Shown here: positions 7,201 to 16,091 of the stretch, one piece after another
How positions within the stretch are numbered: position 1 is the first letter of the stretch
Layout of the letters: the number at the start of each line of letters is the position of its first letter
Assembly: GCA_046351215.1 (NCBI GenBank)
Contig: JAXLYX010000005.1
Location: forward strand, 1 to 64,000
From: JAXLYX01 sp046351215
GTDB taxonomy: Bacteria > Myxococcota_A > Polyangia > Polyangiales > Houyiibacteriaceae
Reading direction: 5' to 3'
Length of the DNA stretch: 64,000 nt
Translations under genes and position numbers: made by a program
Notes under the pieces: model-generated
What the model saw: the letters and a program-made list of their open reading frames with translations, nothing else
What the model was told of the DNA's origin: nothing
Database searches by the model: none

Positions 7201-9366
7201 GCGGACGAGGAACGGGAAGACCGCGCGCTGCTCGTCGCTCGCGCCGCCTCGCTCTGCCTCGATCCGCTGAACGACGTCGAAGGAGCGCTCGCACGGCTCG
7301 CCAAGGCGACCGGGCTCGGGGACGCGGCGAGCGAAGAGACCCTTCGGTCCACGGCGAGGGCGAACGGTCGCGAGCGCGACCTCGCGCGACTCCTCGAGGA
7401 GCTCGGCAGGGCGTCCGACGCTCCGGCCGACGCCCAGCGTCGCTTCCTCGAGGCGGCCGATCTCCACGAGAACGTCCTCCGCGAGCCGGCGGCGGCGCTC
7501 GAGGCGATCATCGAGGCGTATCTCCACGGGTTCGGGGCGGCCCACGTGCTCGATCGGCTCGAGACCCTCGCCCGTCGCGAACGGCTCTTCGAGCGGCTCC
7601 TGAAGTTCCACGAGAGCCGGGGCGAGGCCGCCTCGCGTCCGATGCTGGGCTCGACGGACGAAGCGGTGGAGGCCTTCCTGCGATGCGCGTCCATCGCGAG
7701 CGCGGACCTGCGCTCCCCCGACCGGGCGCGCGCCTACGTCGAGCGGGCCTTCGATCTCGCCGGCGGCGACGCGGCCCTCGTCGCCCGAGTCGAATCGACG
7801 GCGAAGTCGCTCGACGCGAAGACCGAGTCCGGCGACTCGATGCTCGAGCGGGCGCTCTCGGCGCGCCTCGTCGCGCGCGCACGCGACGCGGCCGAGCCGG
7901 AGAGGGATGCGCTCCTGCTCCGCGCGGCGGGCATCCTCGGGGATGCGCTCGCCGACGCGCGGAGCGCCTACGAGCTCCTCCGGCGCGAGGCGCCCGAGAC
8001 GACGCGATCGGCGCTCCTCGCGGCGATCGCCAAGTACGCCGTGCGCGCAGGGCTCGGCGACGTGCTGGACGCCGAGCTCGACCAGCGGATCGACGATGCC
8101 CTCGACGCCGACGTCGCTCGCGCGCTCCTGCGCTCCCGCGCGGACCTCTCGTCGATGCTGGGCCGGAGCTCCGACGCCGCCGACCAGTACCAACGCCTGC
8201 TCTCGATGACGCCGAACGACGAGGACGTGCGGAGGGCCCACCGAGCCGCGCTCCACGCCGCCGGCCGGAACGACGACCTCGTCATGGCGATCGAGCAGGC
8301 GATCCGCCGGATCCCGGAACGCGACGCCGCCCGCATCCCGCTCCTCCACGAGCTCGCCGAGGTGTGGGAAGGGCCGCTCAAGAACCGCTTCGAGGCCCTC
8401 GACGTGTGGAAGCGCATCGAGCGGATCGCGCCCGCCGATCCCGGGGTGAAGGCCGCCGTGGCACGCCTCTCGCCGAAGACGCTCGTCGGCGCGGACGAGC
8501 TCGAGGACTCCGCCGAGATCGACGCGCTGATCCCGCACGTCCAGACGGGCAGCGCGCGCAAGACCGTGCCTCCCGGCGCGTCCGTGGCGCATGCGCGGGC
8601 CTCGCACCCCCCAGCGGCCCCCGGCCCCGCGATGGCCCCCCCGCCGCCGGCCCCCGGCGCTCCACCCGCGGCCGCGCCGCGCGTGCCCCCTCTCCCCGGC
8701 ATCGCCGACGCACCGCCACCGGCTCCGAGCCCGGCCGCTCGCCCGATCCCGAGGATGCCGCCGCCTCCGCCGCCCCGCTCCGGCGTCGGACCCTTGCCGC
8801 CGCCTCCCCCCGCCCCGAAGGCGCCGTCGATGCCGCCTCCGCCGCCCCGCTCCGGCGTCGGACCGCTGCCGCCGCCGCCTCCCGCGCCGGAGACGACTCC
8901 GCCCGAGCCGCCTTCCCTCGAGGCGCCTTGGCCGGCGCAGGCCGGCGAGCTCACGGACGAAGACCTCGCCTCGCTCCCGAAGACCGAGCCGCCGAGCGCG
9001 GCCGCGCTCGACGCGGTGGCCGACGAGCACGAGCCGGACACGCTTCCACCGCTCGGCGAGCCCGAATGGCTCGGCGAGCTGCCCGACGATCCGGAGGCCG
9101 ACGCGCTCGATCCGATCCGGCTCGCCGCGCTCGAGGTCCGCGGCGTGGATCCGTCGCTCCTCGACGAGCCGATCGTCGACGACTTCGACGACGTCGAGCA
9201 CGTCGGCGACGCCGTCGAGGTGGTGGCCGACGAGGTCACCGAGGACGTCGAGCTCGTCGACGCGGTCACCGACGTCGAGGACTCCGAGGACGACGACGAG
9301 CCGCCTCACTCGGTGAGGCCTCTCGCGACGCCCCCGCCGCCGCCGCCTCCGCGCAAGCCCCACTGA
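4294..9366 (+). CDS. Giant TPR repeat protein with proline-rich and acidic C-terminus
   Basis: About 1690 aa, with no signal peptide or membrane segment. Residues 1 to about 1400 are a continuous array of TPR-like helical hairpins rich in Leu, Glu and Arg (for example DRAVASYRTAFELDPDHVPAIYAAREIYRR). Residues of about 1420-1545 form a Pro/Ala segment with polyproline runs. The last 140 or so are strongly acidic. It is probably a cytoplasmic scaffold, and no catalytic motif is seen. The start is uncertain: ATG 4294 opens directly on the first repeat, while ATG 4270 and GTG 4150 are in-frame alternatives without a Shine-Dalgarno. It stands alone, convergent with the MerR-TPR gene across a strong hairpin. 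Confidence 0.85.
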   Translation: MDATAAELIARLRQSPEDAYAYAALKAHYHELGDHASLANLVEGWARRHADPGEAAKAFHEAARIVSYYLSDQERAATLLAESLERDPTSQEVADDLDRVFEALEDPRRRVEAMERRASLLAGIGAEAVDIAAVHFRLGELFEHTLQRPDRAVASYRTAFELDPDHVPAIYAAREIYRRSGNLKAAASLFEAEVRAEPDKKRKVALLRELAHLRAEGLSDRDGAIRSLETALTFVPSDIEVLHELATQHHHRAAAAATPEQAQPDLERAADLMVRIAQGSASEHALTFCEAALDLDPSHEEALALYEFLAHENGCEDRLAVRWVAFLARVPTGPSANPRRVRLADAYAAAGQLDDAILCLEPLLASEEPVAADALARLYRMQGRTEEAARAQRIALRGLPEEDRASRLRDLLEEAVAAEDDESILAYANEVLAIAPRDPIALDVLVAKTRERGDEKSLLGLLVRVGHDDERSREVRLSALHEAAHLAKRLGDEATALDANAAICRLDPVDPEARAGVEAGLAASGRFEELAQLLEWEASQLPAPADRRRAFFALLELHRTHGLAKRAVRTLVDALASDLPDDAELADARIALVEADPDSDPALVFDLLERRVELGRSKAERVAWLERLARFAEETAKDDERAYGALSELLDLDPTNTAALERAERIADRQGRVDRRIELLEIRAELGSPEEEIETMARIADLVEQQGDRSAAIERYRTVLGLAPEHAGAFRALRRLLTLEERGEDLLALLRGRLERTNEDEARIELLRSIADLAATLPGKAQERAEAFREIRRIREDDPALDQLLALARAEPPSPEHAELLRAKIARVVGVDEQRALRMELAELLLGDLGDEEGGIAELEAVRSLDPSFTEGLERLAALYEARGDSARLADVLWSRLGSTLEPAARVPLARRLHELHAGAARDDDKAITALFTWAEADPADLAPVEALLPLLEAKGRAAELVDALDTLAADEEREDRALLVARAASLCLDPLNDVEGALARLAKATGLGDAASEETLRSTARANGRERDLARLLEELGRASDAPADAQRRFLEAADLHENVLREPAAALEAIIEAYLHGFGAAHVLDRLETLARRERLFERLLKFHESRGEAASRPMLGSTDEAVEAFLRCASIASADLRSPDRARAYVERAFDLAGGDAALVARVESTAKSLDAKTESGDSMLERALSARLVARARDAAEPERDALLLRAAGILGDALADARSAYELLRREAPETTRSALLAAIAKYAVRAGLGDVLDAELDQRIDDALDADVARALLRSRADLSSMLGRSSDAADQYQRLLSMTPNDEDVRRAHRAALHAAGRNDDLVMAIEQAIRRIPERDAARIPLLHELAEVWEGPLKNRFEALDVWKRIERIAPADPGVKAAVARLSPKTLVGADELEDSAEIDALIPHVQTGSARKTVPPGASVAHARASHPPAAPGPAMAPPPPAPGAPPAAAPRVPPLPGIADAPPPAPSPAARPIPRMPPPPPPRSGVGPLPPPPPAPKAPSMPPPPPRSGVGPLPPPPPAPETTPPEPPSLEAPWPAQAGELTDEDLASLPKTEPPSAAALDAVADEHEPDTLPPLGEPEWLGELPDDPEADALDPIRLAALEVRGVDPSLLDEPIVDDFDDVEHVGDAVEVVADEVTEDVELVDAVTDVEDSEDDDEPPHSVRPLATPPPPPPPRKPH
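8761..8885 (+). repeat. Tandem duplication encoding a proline-rich motif
   Basis: Two copies with a period of 72 bp (beginning 8761 and 8833) share a 32-bp identical core and encode PPPPPRSGVGPLPPPPPAP twice. The near-identity at DNA level within polyproline coding sequence suggests a recent slippage or duplication event. Such motifs typically bind SH3/WW-like or profilin-like partners in other systems. No partner is known here. Confidence 0.8.
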
Positions 9367-9373
9367 GACGCCG

Positions 9374-9402
9374 AGGGCCGATCGCTCGTCGCGATCGGCC
9401 CT
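9374..9402. terminator. Bidirectional terminator
   Basis: Perfect 11-bp stem AGGGCCGATCG / CGATCGGCCCT with a 7-nt loop, centred in the 70-bp gap between the convergent stops of the TPR giant (9366) and the MerR-TPR gene (9437). There is no U tract, as is common at high GC. Confidence 0.7.
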
Positions 9403-9436
9403 GCCGCGTCGTCCTCGCCTCGCCGCGCCTCCGGGC

Positions 9437-10444
9437 TCAGCGCGCCGCTTGGCCGAGGTGGCGACGCGCGATCTCCGCCCACGCGCCTTCCGGCTCGAGC
9501 GAGAGGTAGGTCTCCCAATGGGTCTTCGCGCGATCCTTGCGGCCGCGCTCCTCCTCCGCCATCGCGATGTTGAAGTGGGCGTCGGCGAACGAGGGGTCGC
9601 TCTCGAGCGCCCGCTCGAAGCAGAGGACGGCGGATTCGGCGTCCCCGTCCTCGAGGGCGAGGAAGCCGAGGTTGTAGTGGGCCTCGGGCTGATCGGTGTC
9701 GATGGCGATGGCCTGCGCGTAGTGGGTTCGCGCCTGCTCGACGCGACCGCGGCGGTAGCAGAGGTTGCCGAGGTTCGTCAGCGCGCACGCGAGGCCCGGA
9801 TCGAGCGAGAGCGCGCGACGGTACGCCTCCTCGGCGCGATCCATCGTCGCCTCGTCCTCGTCGAGCCGACAGCCCTCGAGGTAGTGGTCGTAGGCCGCGC
9901 GACGGGCCTCGGGCGAGGCCGTGCGGCGCAGGACGCGGACGACGTCCTCCTTCAGCGTGTCCACCGAGAAATCGAGCACGCGCTGGCCCGTCGTCGGCTC
10001 GAACGCGCCGCGCTCGTCCTGCACGAGCAACGTGTGTCCGTCGGCGACCACACGCATCTCCGTCAGCGGCCGCACCACCTTCGGCAGCGAGGAACGGAGC
10101 GCCTCGACCGACCGCTGCACGACGCGTTCGGGCACGCCGGCCTCGACGAGTCCCTTGGCGGCCCGCACGCTGATGAGGTCCTGGAAGGTGTAGTAGCGCT
10201 TCTTGCCGCGCGTCACGCTCGGCACGGCGAAGCCCTTCTTCTCCCACTGGCGCAGCTTCTTCGGCTCGAGATCGAAGAGACGCGCGACGTCGGCGATGCC
10301 GTAGAGATCCTCGAGAGGATCGTCGACGCCCCGAGCGCCGCTCTCGTCGGGGCGCGCGCCCGCGTCCGGCTGCTGGAGCAGCTTGCGATGCGTGCCGTCC
10401 TTGCCGAACTGCACGTGGATGACGTTGTCGCCCTTCTCGCTCAC
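9437..10444 (-). CDS. MerR-type DNA-binding domain fused to TPR repeats
   Basis: 335 aa. After a disordered N-terminus, residues of about 48-115 form a MerR-like winged helix (LYGIADVARLFDLEPKKLRQWEKKGFAVPSVTRGKKRYYTFQDLISVRAAKGL). A middle region follows, then TPRs over about residues 195-335 (EEAYRRALSLDPGLACALTNLGNLCYRRG and two more). The C-terminal TPRs replace the usual effector domain, so the input is probably a protein partner rather than a metal or drug. The GTG start at 10444 overlaps the TGA of the upstream gene by 4 nt (GTGA), so the two are translationally coupled. The targets are unknown. Confidence 0.85.
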   Translation of the reverse strand: MSEKGDNVIHVQFGKDGTHRKLLQQPDAGARPDESGARGVDDPLEDLYGIADVARLFDLEPKKLRQWEKKGFAVPSVTRGKKRYYTFQDLISVRAAKGLVEAGVPERVVQRSVEALRSSLPKVVRPLTEMRVVADGHTLLVQDERGAFEPTTGQRVLDFSVDTLKEDVVRVLRRTASPEARRAAYDHYLEGCRLDEDEATMDRAEEAYRRALSLDPGLACALTNLGNLCYRRGRVEQARTHYAQAIAIDTDQPEAHYNLGFLALEDGDAESAVLCFERALESDPSFADAHFNIAMAEEERGRKDRAKTHWETYLSLEPEGAWAEIARRHLGQAAR

Positions 10445-10914
10445 CCCTCTACCTCGCGATCGACTTCGACCAGCGGGACCTCGAGATCGAGGTCCATGTG
10501 GATCCGGCCCCGAGCGTAGCGCACTCGCGTCTCGACGACCGCGGTTCCGAGCTCGTGATCCGGCACGCGCCTCGCGACCTCCGCACGGGCGATGCGCATC
10601 GCCCGCAGGCGCACGCGGACCGACCCCGCCACCAGGCGGAAGAGGTCCTCCTCGACGCCGGGGCGCTCGAGCCCGCGGAGGTGGCGAGCCGCCTCCACGA
10701 GGTCGAAGCTGATCATCGTGCTGCCGAAGAAGCGTCCCGGCGGTCCTTCGCCGCCCTCCGTCAGGATCTCCGCGCACGCGAAGAGGATCTCCTCGGCCTC
10801 CCGAGAGAGCGCCTGGCCCTCGATCCGGGTCGTGATGCGCCCGCGCCGGACCTTCGCCGGTCCGGCCAACGTGCGGGGAGGCCCGGGCCGGGCCGAAGGA
10901 CGAGCGCTCGCCAT
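10441..10914 (-). CDS. Conserved hypothetical protein coupled to MerR-TPR
   Basis: About 157 aa if started at ATG 10914. A GTG at 10935 would add 7 residues, and neither start has a clear Shine-Dalgarno. The N-terminal 25 residues are Arg/Pro-rich and probably disordered. The rest looks like a compact alpha/beta protein (REAEEILFACAEILTEGGEG..., FFGSTMISFDLVEAARHLRGL, HMDLDLEVPLVEVD). I recognise no family. Its stop overlaps the MerR-TPR start, so a shared role, perhaps as cofactor or anti-activator, is plausible but unproven. Confidence 0.7.
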   Translation of the reverse strand: MASARPSARPGPPRTLAGPAKVRRGRITTRIEGQALSREAEEILFACAEILTEGGEGPPGRFFGSTMISFDLVEAARHLRGLERPGVEEDLFRLVAGSVRVRLRAMRIARAEVARRVPDHELGTAVVETRVRYARGRIHMDLDLEVPLVEVDREVEG

Positions 10915-10972
10915 GTCGAGTAGGCTAAGTCCCACCCTGTCCTACATCAACAAAGCGGCGTGTCCCCTTCCC

Positions 10973-10981
10973 TGCTAGATC
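10973..10981 (+). promoter_or_regulatory. Extended -10, leaderless start of the phosphatase gene
   Basis: TGC TAGATC ends 6 nt before the ATG at 10988, which would place transcription start at or within a base of the start codon. No -35 or Shine-Dalgarno is visible. Confidence 0.45.
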
Positions 10982-10987
10982 CCGCCC

Positions 10988-11659
10988 ATGACGGTCTCCC
11001 GAATCGGCCCCCCCGTTCCTTCCGCGAAGCCGATGGCGTTCCTCTCGGACATCCACGGCAACCTCGAGGCGCTCGAGGCCGTGCTCGCCGAGCTCGGGCG
11101 GCGCGACGTCGCCACGGTGTACGTGGCCGGGGACCTCGTCCTCGGCGGCGATGCACCGCTCGAGGTGTGGCGGCGTCTCGTGCAGGTCGGCGCGAAGTGC
11201 GCGCGCGGGCTGTCCGACACCGCGCTCGCCACGATCGATCCCTCGAGCCTCGCGCCCCGGACCGACGAGGAGAAGGAGCGGGTCGAGCGCTTCCGCACGA
11301 CCCGCGCCGCGCTCGGAGAGCTCGTCCTCGAGCAGATCCGCCGACTCCCGGAGCGGATCCGCATCCCCCTCATCGACGGGCGCGAGATCCTCGTCGTCCA
11401 CGGCTCCCCCAACGATCCCCGCCAGGAGATCTCCCACGACATGGAGGACGACGAGGTCCGGGCGCTCGTCGACGACGACGTCGCGGACATCGTCGTCTGC
11501 GGCGCGAGCCACGTCCCGTTCCGCATCGATCTCGGCGAGACCCAGGTGGTCAGCGTCGGCTCGGTCGGCGAGGCGCCCGAGGGACGCATCGCCCATTTCG
11601 CCGTGATCCTCCCGCGCATGGACGGCGCGGAAATCCACCAGGACTTCGTCGAGTACTGA
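10988..11659 (+). CDS. Calcineurin-like metallophosphatase, divergent active site
   Basis: 223 aa of the Metallophos/YfcE-like fold. Visible ligands are the DxH of FLSDIHGN (about residues 18-25), the GD of VYVAGDLVLGG, the late His of VVHGSP and the GASHVPF loop. The motif usually reading GNH(D/E), which supplies a metal-binding Asn and the catalytic His, reads RGLSDTAL here, so both residues are missing. Phosphatase activity may be altered or lost. The C-terminus (VVSVGSVGEAP...) is typical of the family. The gene is monocistronic and divergent from the MerR-TPR pair, with a leaderless-type start. Confidence 0.8.
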   Translation: MTVSRIGPPVPSAKPMAFLSDIHGNLEALEAVLAELGRRDVATVYVAGDLVLGGDAPLEVWRRLVQVGAKCARGLSDTALATIDPSSLAPRTDEEKERVERFRTTRAALGELVLEQIRRLPERIRIPLIDGREILVVHGSPNDPRQEISHDMEDDEVRALVDDDVADIVVCGASHVPFRIDLGETQVVSVGSVGEAPEGRIAHFAVILPRMDGAEIHQDFVEY

Positions 11660-11706
11660 GCCCGGGCAGGAGCGAGCCCCGGCCGCGGAGCTCGCGAGCG
11701 ATCGGC

Positions 11707-13008
11707 TCAGTCGCCGGTCGTGCCGGTCTCGGTCGGCGTCTCGGCACGGCGGACGATCTCGACCTTCTGCACGCTCCGACGGTCGGCCTCGAGCACGCGG
11801 AGGTCGAAGGGACCGGACTGCACCACGTCGCCGACCTCCGGGACCCGTCCCGCGAGATGGACGACGAGGCCGCCGAGCGAATCGAAATCCCCGCTGTCGT
11901 GCGGGAGCTCCTCGCCGAGCTGCTCCGAGAGGTCGAAGACGAGGACGTGGGCGCGCGCGACGAACACGCCGGGCTCGACCTCGCGGACGAGCGGCTCTTC
12001 CTCGTCGTGCTCGTCCTGGATCTCGCCGACGATCTCCTCGACGATGTCCTCGAGCGTGACGATGCCGCTCGTGCCTCCGAACTCGTCCGTGACGACGGCG
12101 AGGTGGATGCGACGGGACTGCATCTTGCGGAGGACCTCGCCGATCTTCTGGCTCTGCGGCACGAAGAAGACGGGCTTGCGCAGGATGTCCGCGAGGCGCA
12201 CCGAGTCGATGTCCCCCCGATCGCGCATGGCGCGGAAGAGATCCTTCGCGAAGAGCACGCCCTCGACGTGGTCGAGCGTGCCCCGGAACACGGGATAGCG
12301 GCTGTGCTGCGACTCGATCAGCGTGTCGAGGACGGCCCGCACCGGGGTGTCGATCTCGAAGCCCACGACCTGCATGCGCGGGATCATGATCTCGCGCGCG
12401 ATCGTGTGATGGAACTCGAGCACGTTCCAGAGCAGCGCCGTCTGCTCCTCGTCCATGACGCCGGCGGCCTCGCTCTGCTCGAGCGCCTGTTCCATGGCGA
12501 TCTCGACCATGCGCTCCGTCGCGACCGGCTCCTTCGGCTCGTCGAGGATCCCCTCCACGGCCTTGCGCACCAGGGCGAGCGGCCACGTGAACGGAGCCAT
12601 CGCGTACTCGAAGGGCCGCATCAGGCGGAGGAGGTGCAGCGCGACGACCGAGGGGCGCCGCCGCGCCACGCTGGCCGCGAGCTGGGCCGCGAGGGCGTAG
12701 AGGAACGCGACGATCACCACGGCGAGCACGTCCCCGCCGAAGCCGTGGAGCCACGGGATCGAGGTCGCGGCGAGGGCCGCGGCCGACGCGATGCACGCGA
12801 CGCGGGCGACGAGCCAGCGGTCCCGGATGGCGTCGGCCCGTTCGAGCGCGCGCGCCGCCACCTTCGAGATCGGGAGGTCACCCTCCGCGATGGCCTGGAG
12901 CCGCACCGGTCCGAGGGCATCGAGCGCCGCGGTCATGCCATTGATGAACGCTCCGGCGAGGATGGAGGCGGAGATGCCGAGAAGAGCCTGACTACTTGGG
13001 TCGTCCAC
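11707..13008 (-). CDS. CorC/HlyC-type membrane protein with CBS pair
   Basis: About 433 aa. Three N-terminal hydrophobic segments (ALLGISASILAGAFINGM, ARVACIASAAALAATSIPWL, VLAVVIVAFLYALAAQLAASV) form a DUF21-like membrane part. Two CBS motifs follow (MIPRMQVVGFEIDTPVR...; PVFFVPQSQKIGEVL...DEFGGTSGIVTLEDIVEEIVGEI), then a C-terminal CorC_HlyC domain. Relatives take part in Mg2+/Co2+ efflux or resistance. The start is uncertain: GTG 13008 gives VDDPSSQALLG just before the first membrane helix, and a TTG at 13062 is the longer alternative. The gene is convergent with the phosphatase gene. Confidence 0.88.
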   Translation of the reverse strand: MDDPSSQALLGISASILAGAFINGMTAALDALGPVRLQAIAEGDLPISKVAARALERADAIRDRWLVARVACIASAAALAATSIPWLHGFGGDVLAVVIVAFLYALAAQLAASVARRRPSVVALHLLRLMRPFEYAMAPFTWPLALVRKAVEGILDEPKEPVATERMVEIAMEQALEQSEAAGVMDEEQTALLWNVLEFHHTIAREIMIPRMQVVGFEIDTPVRAVLDTLIESQHSRYPVFRGTLDHVEGVLFAKDLFRAMRDRGDIDSVRLADILRKPVFFVPQSQKIGEVLRKMQSRRIHLAVVTDEFGGTSGIVTLEDIVEEIVGEIQDEHDEEEPLVREVEPGVFVARAHVLVFDLSEQLGEELPHDSGDFDSLGGLVVHLAGRVPEVGDVVQSGPFDLRVLEADRRSVQKVEIVRRAETPTETGTTGD

Positions 13009-13119
13009 GACGTTCGAGCGGCCCCGCGAGGGGCGTGATCCTCCAGATGGGGAAGGCGGCAAGACTAGCGCCCCGCGAGCGGCTGGGGCAAGCCACGAGG
13101 GAAGAAGACGTGCGCTGGC

Positions 13120-14106
13120 TCACATCAGGCGGATCGCCTTCAGCTCGAGCAGCTCGCAGAGGGTCTTGAGCGCTTCGAGGCGGGGCATGCCACTGACGTC
13201 GAGGACCTCCTCGACCGAATGCATCCCGTCGATTCGCGACAGCAGGAAGGCCGCCCGGTGGTCGAGGCCGAGCCAACGGATGTTACGATCCGGGAGCACG
13301 ACCTCGGGCACGCGGTCGAGCCGGCCGAGGCGGGAGGAGTAGAGCTGCTCGAGGCGCTCGCGGCTGCTCTTCGCGTAGCGCTGGGCCGCCGGATCGTCCG
13401 GACGCTGGCCCAGGACGAGCTCGGCGGCGCGCAGGGCCCCCGTGAAGTCGCCGAGGGCATAGCGCTCGGCCATCTCGCTCGCGAGGTCGAGCTCGGACTG
13501 CATCGGCCGGTTGCGGTCGACGAGGCCGAGGGCGTCGCCCTCGTGCTCCGTCAGCAGCACGGGCGAGGCCGTCCGGTCGTGCTTGGGCGGAATCGGCGTC
13601 CGCCGGAGCGCCGGCGGCTCGATGGCCGGGAGGCCCGGGAAAGGCGGGGGCGTGCTGCGGCGCCGACGATCCACGGTCCAGGCGTCGAAGCCCTCGCGCC
13701 GGGCGACCTCGGAGTCCTTCGCGTCGAAGTCCGTGAGGTCGAGGTCGAGTGGCTTCTCGGACGGGGGTCGCAGCCCGGGCCCGGGCACGCGGGGAGCCCC
13801 GAGCGAGCCGGCCGTGAACGCGGCGGGCGGCGGATTCGAGGAGTCCTGATCGGGCGGCAGCGTCACGAGCTCGACCGAATCGAGCTCGAGCATGAGCTCG
13901 GCCGAGGGAGCGGGCTTCGTCTCGTCCTCGGGCAGGGGCAGGAGCGGAGCGCTGAAGTCGAGGGTCACACGACCGGGCGAGGACGAGGCACGCGTCGGCG
14001 TGGACCGTGAAGCGCCCGGAGGGGGCGGGGCCGGACGCCAGTCGTCGAGAAGCGAACCCTTTCGCCTCCCGCCGCCCGTCCCCGAACCACTGCCTTCGGT
14101 CGCCAA
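13120..14106 (-). CDS. Uncharacterised protein with C-terminal 'LSxxDG' helical module
   Basis: 328 aa starting at TTG 14106, preceded by a strong AGGAGG 5 nt upstream. Residues 1 to about 200 are low-complexity Pro/Ser/Asp sequence. Residues of about 205-265 look like a TPR-type helical pair (SEMAERYALGDFTGALRAAELVLGQRPDDPAAQRYAKSS). The last 54 (NIRWLGLDHRAAFLLSRIDGMHSVEEVLDVSGMP...) match the N-terminus of the J-domain protein two genes upstream: IRxL, LSxxDG, GMP, then a final helix. It lies 19 nt after the Hsp70 stop, so it is part of the same operon. It is probably an adaptor or client-selector. No known family name is assigned. Confidence 0.75.
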   Translation of the reverse strand: MATEGSGSGTGGGRRKGSLLDDWRPAPPPPGASRSTPTRASSSPGRVTLDFSAPLLPLPEDETKPAPSAELMLELDSVELVTLPPDQDSSNPPPAAFTAGSLGAPRVPGPGLRPPSEKPLDLDLTDFDAKDSEVARREGFDAWTVDRRRRSTPPPFPGLPAIEPPALRRTPIPPKHDRTASPVLLTEHEGDALGLVDRNRPMQSELDLASEMAERYALGDFTGALRAAELVLGQRPDDPAAQRYAKSSRERLEQLYSSRLGRLDRVPEVVLPDRNIRWLGLDHRAAFLLSRIDGMHSVEEVLDVSGMPRLEALKTLCELLELKAIRLM

Positions 14107-14125
14107 GCGTGCCTCCTAGGGGCCC

Positions 14126-15958
<1,833 letters not shown>

Positions 15959-16040
15959 TCAAGCTCCTCGACGGCGCGAGCCCCTAGGCACGGTACGTGG
16001 GGCACGTTACCGCGGGGCCCCGGTCGGACGGAAGCTCCAA

Positions 16041-16073
16041 CCGCGGGTGACACCGCCCGGCACCGACCCGCGG
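16041..16073 (-). promoter_or_regulatory. Intercistronic hairpin between the J-TPR and Hsp70 genes
   Basis: Perfect 8-bp inverted repeat CCGCGGGT / ACCCGCGG with a 17-nt spacer, in the 133-nt gap between the J-TPR stop (16092) and the Hsp70 start (15958). It could act as an attenuator, a processing site or a partial terminator that sets the J:Hsp70 ratio. There is no U tract. Confidence 0.4.
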
Positions 16074-16091
16074 AGGGACGACCGGCCTGCG

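Noticed and set aside
4101..9509. An 1802-residue open frame on the plus strand overlapping the TPR giant, and similar very long frames on both strands (for example 29819-35425 minus, 31870-36540 plus, 40221-46244 plus).
   Set aside because: They are shadows produced by high GC at third codon positions. They are Arg/Pro/Ala-rich, have no domains, and lie opposite or out of frame with genes that have clear family motifs.
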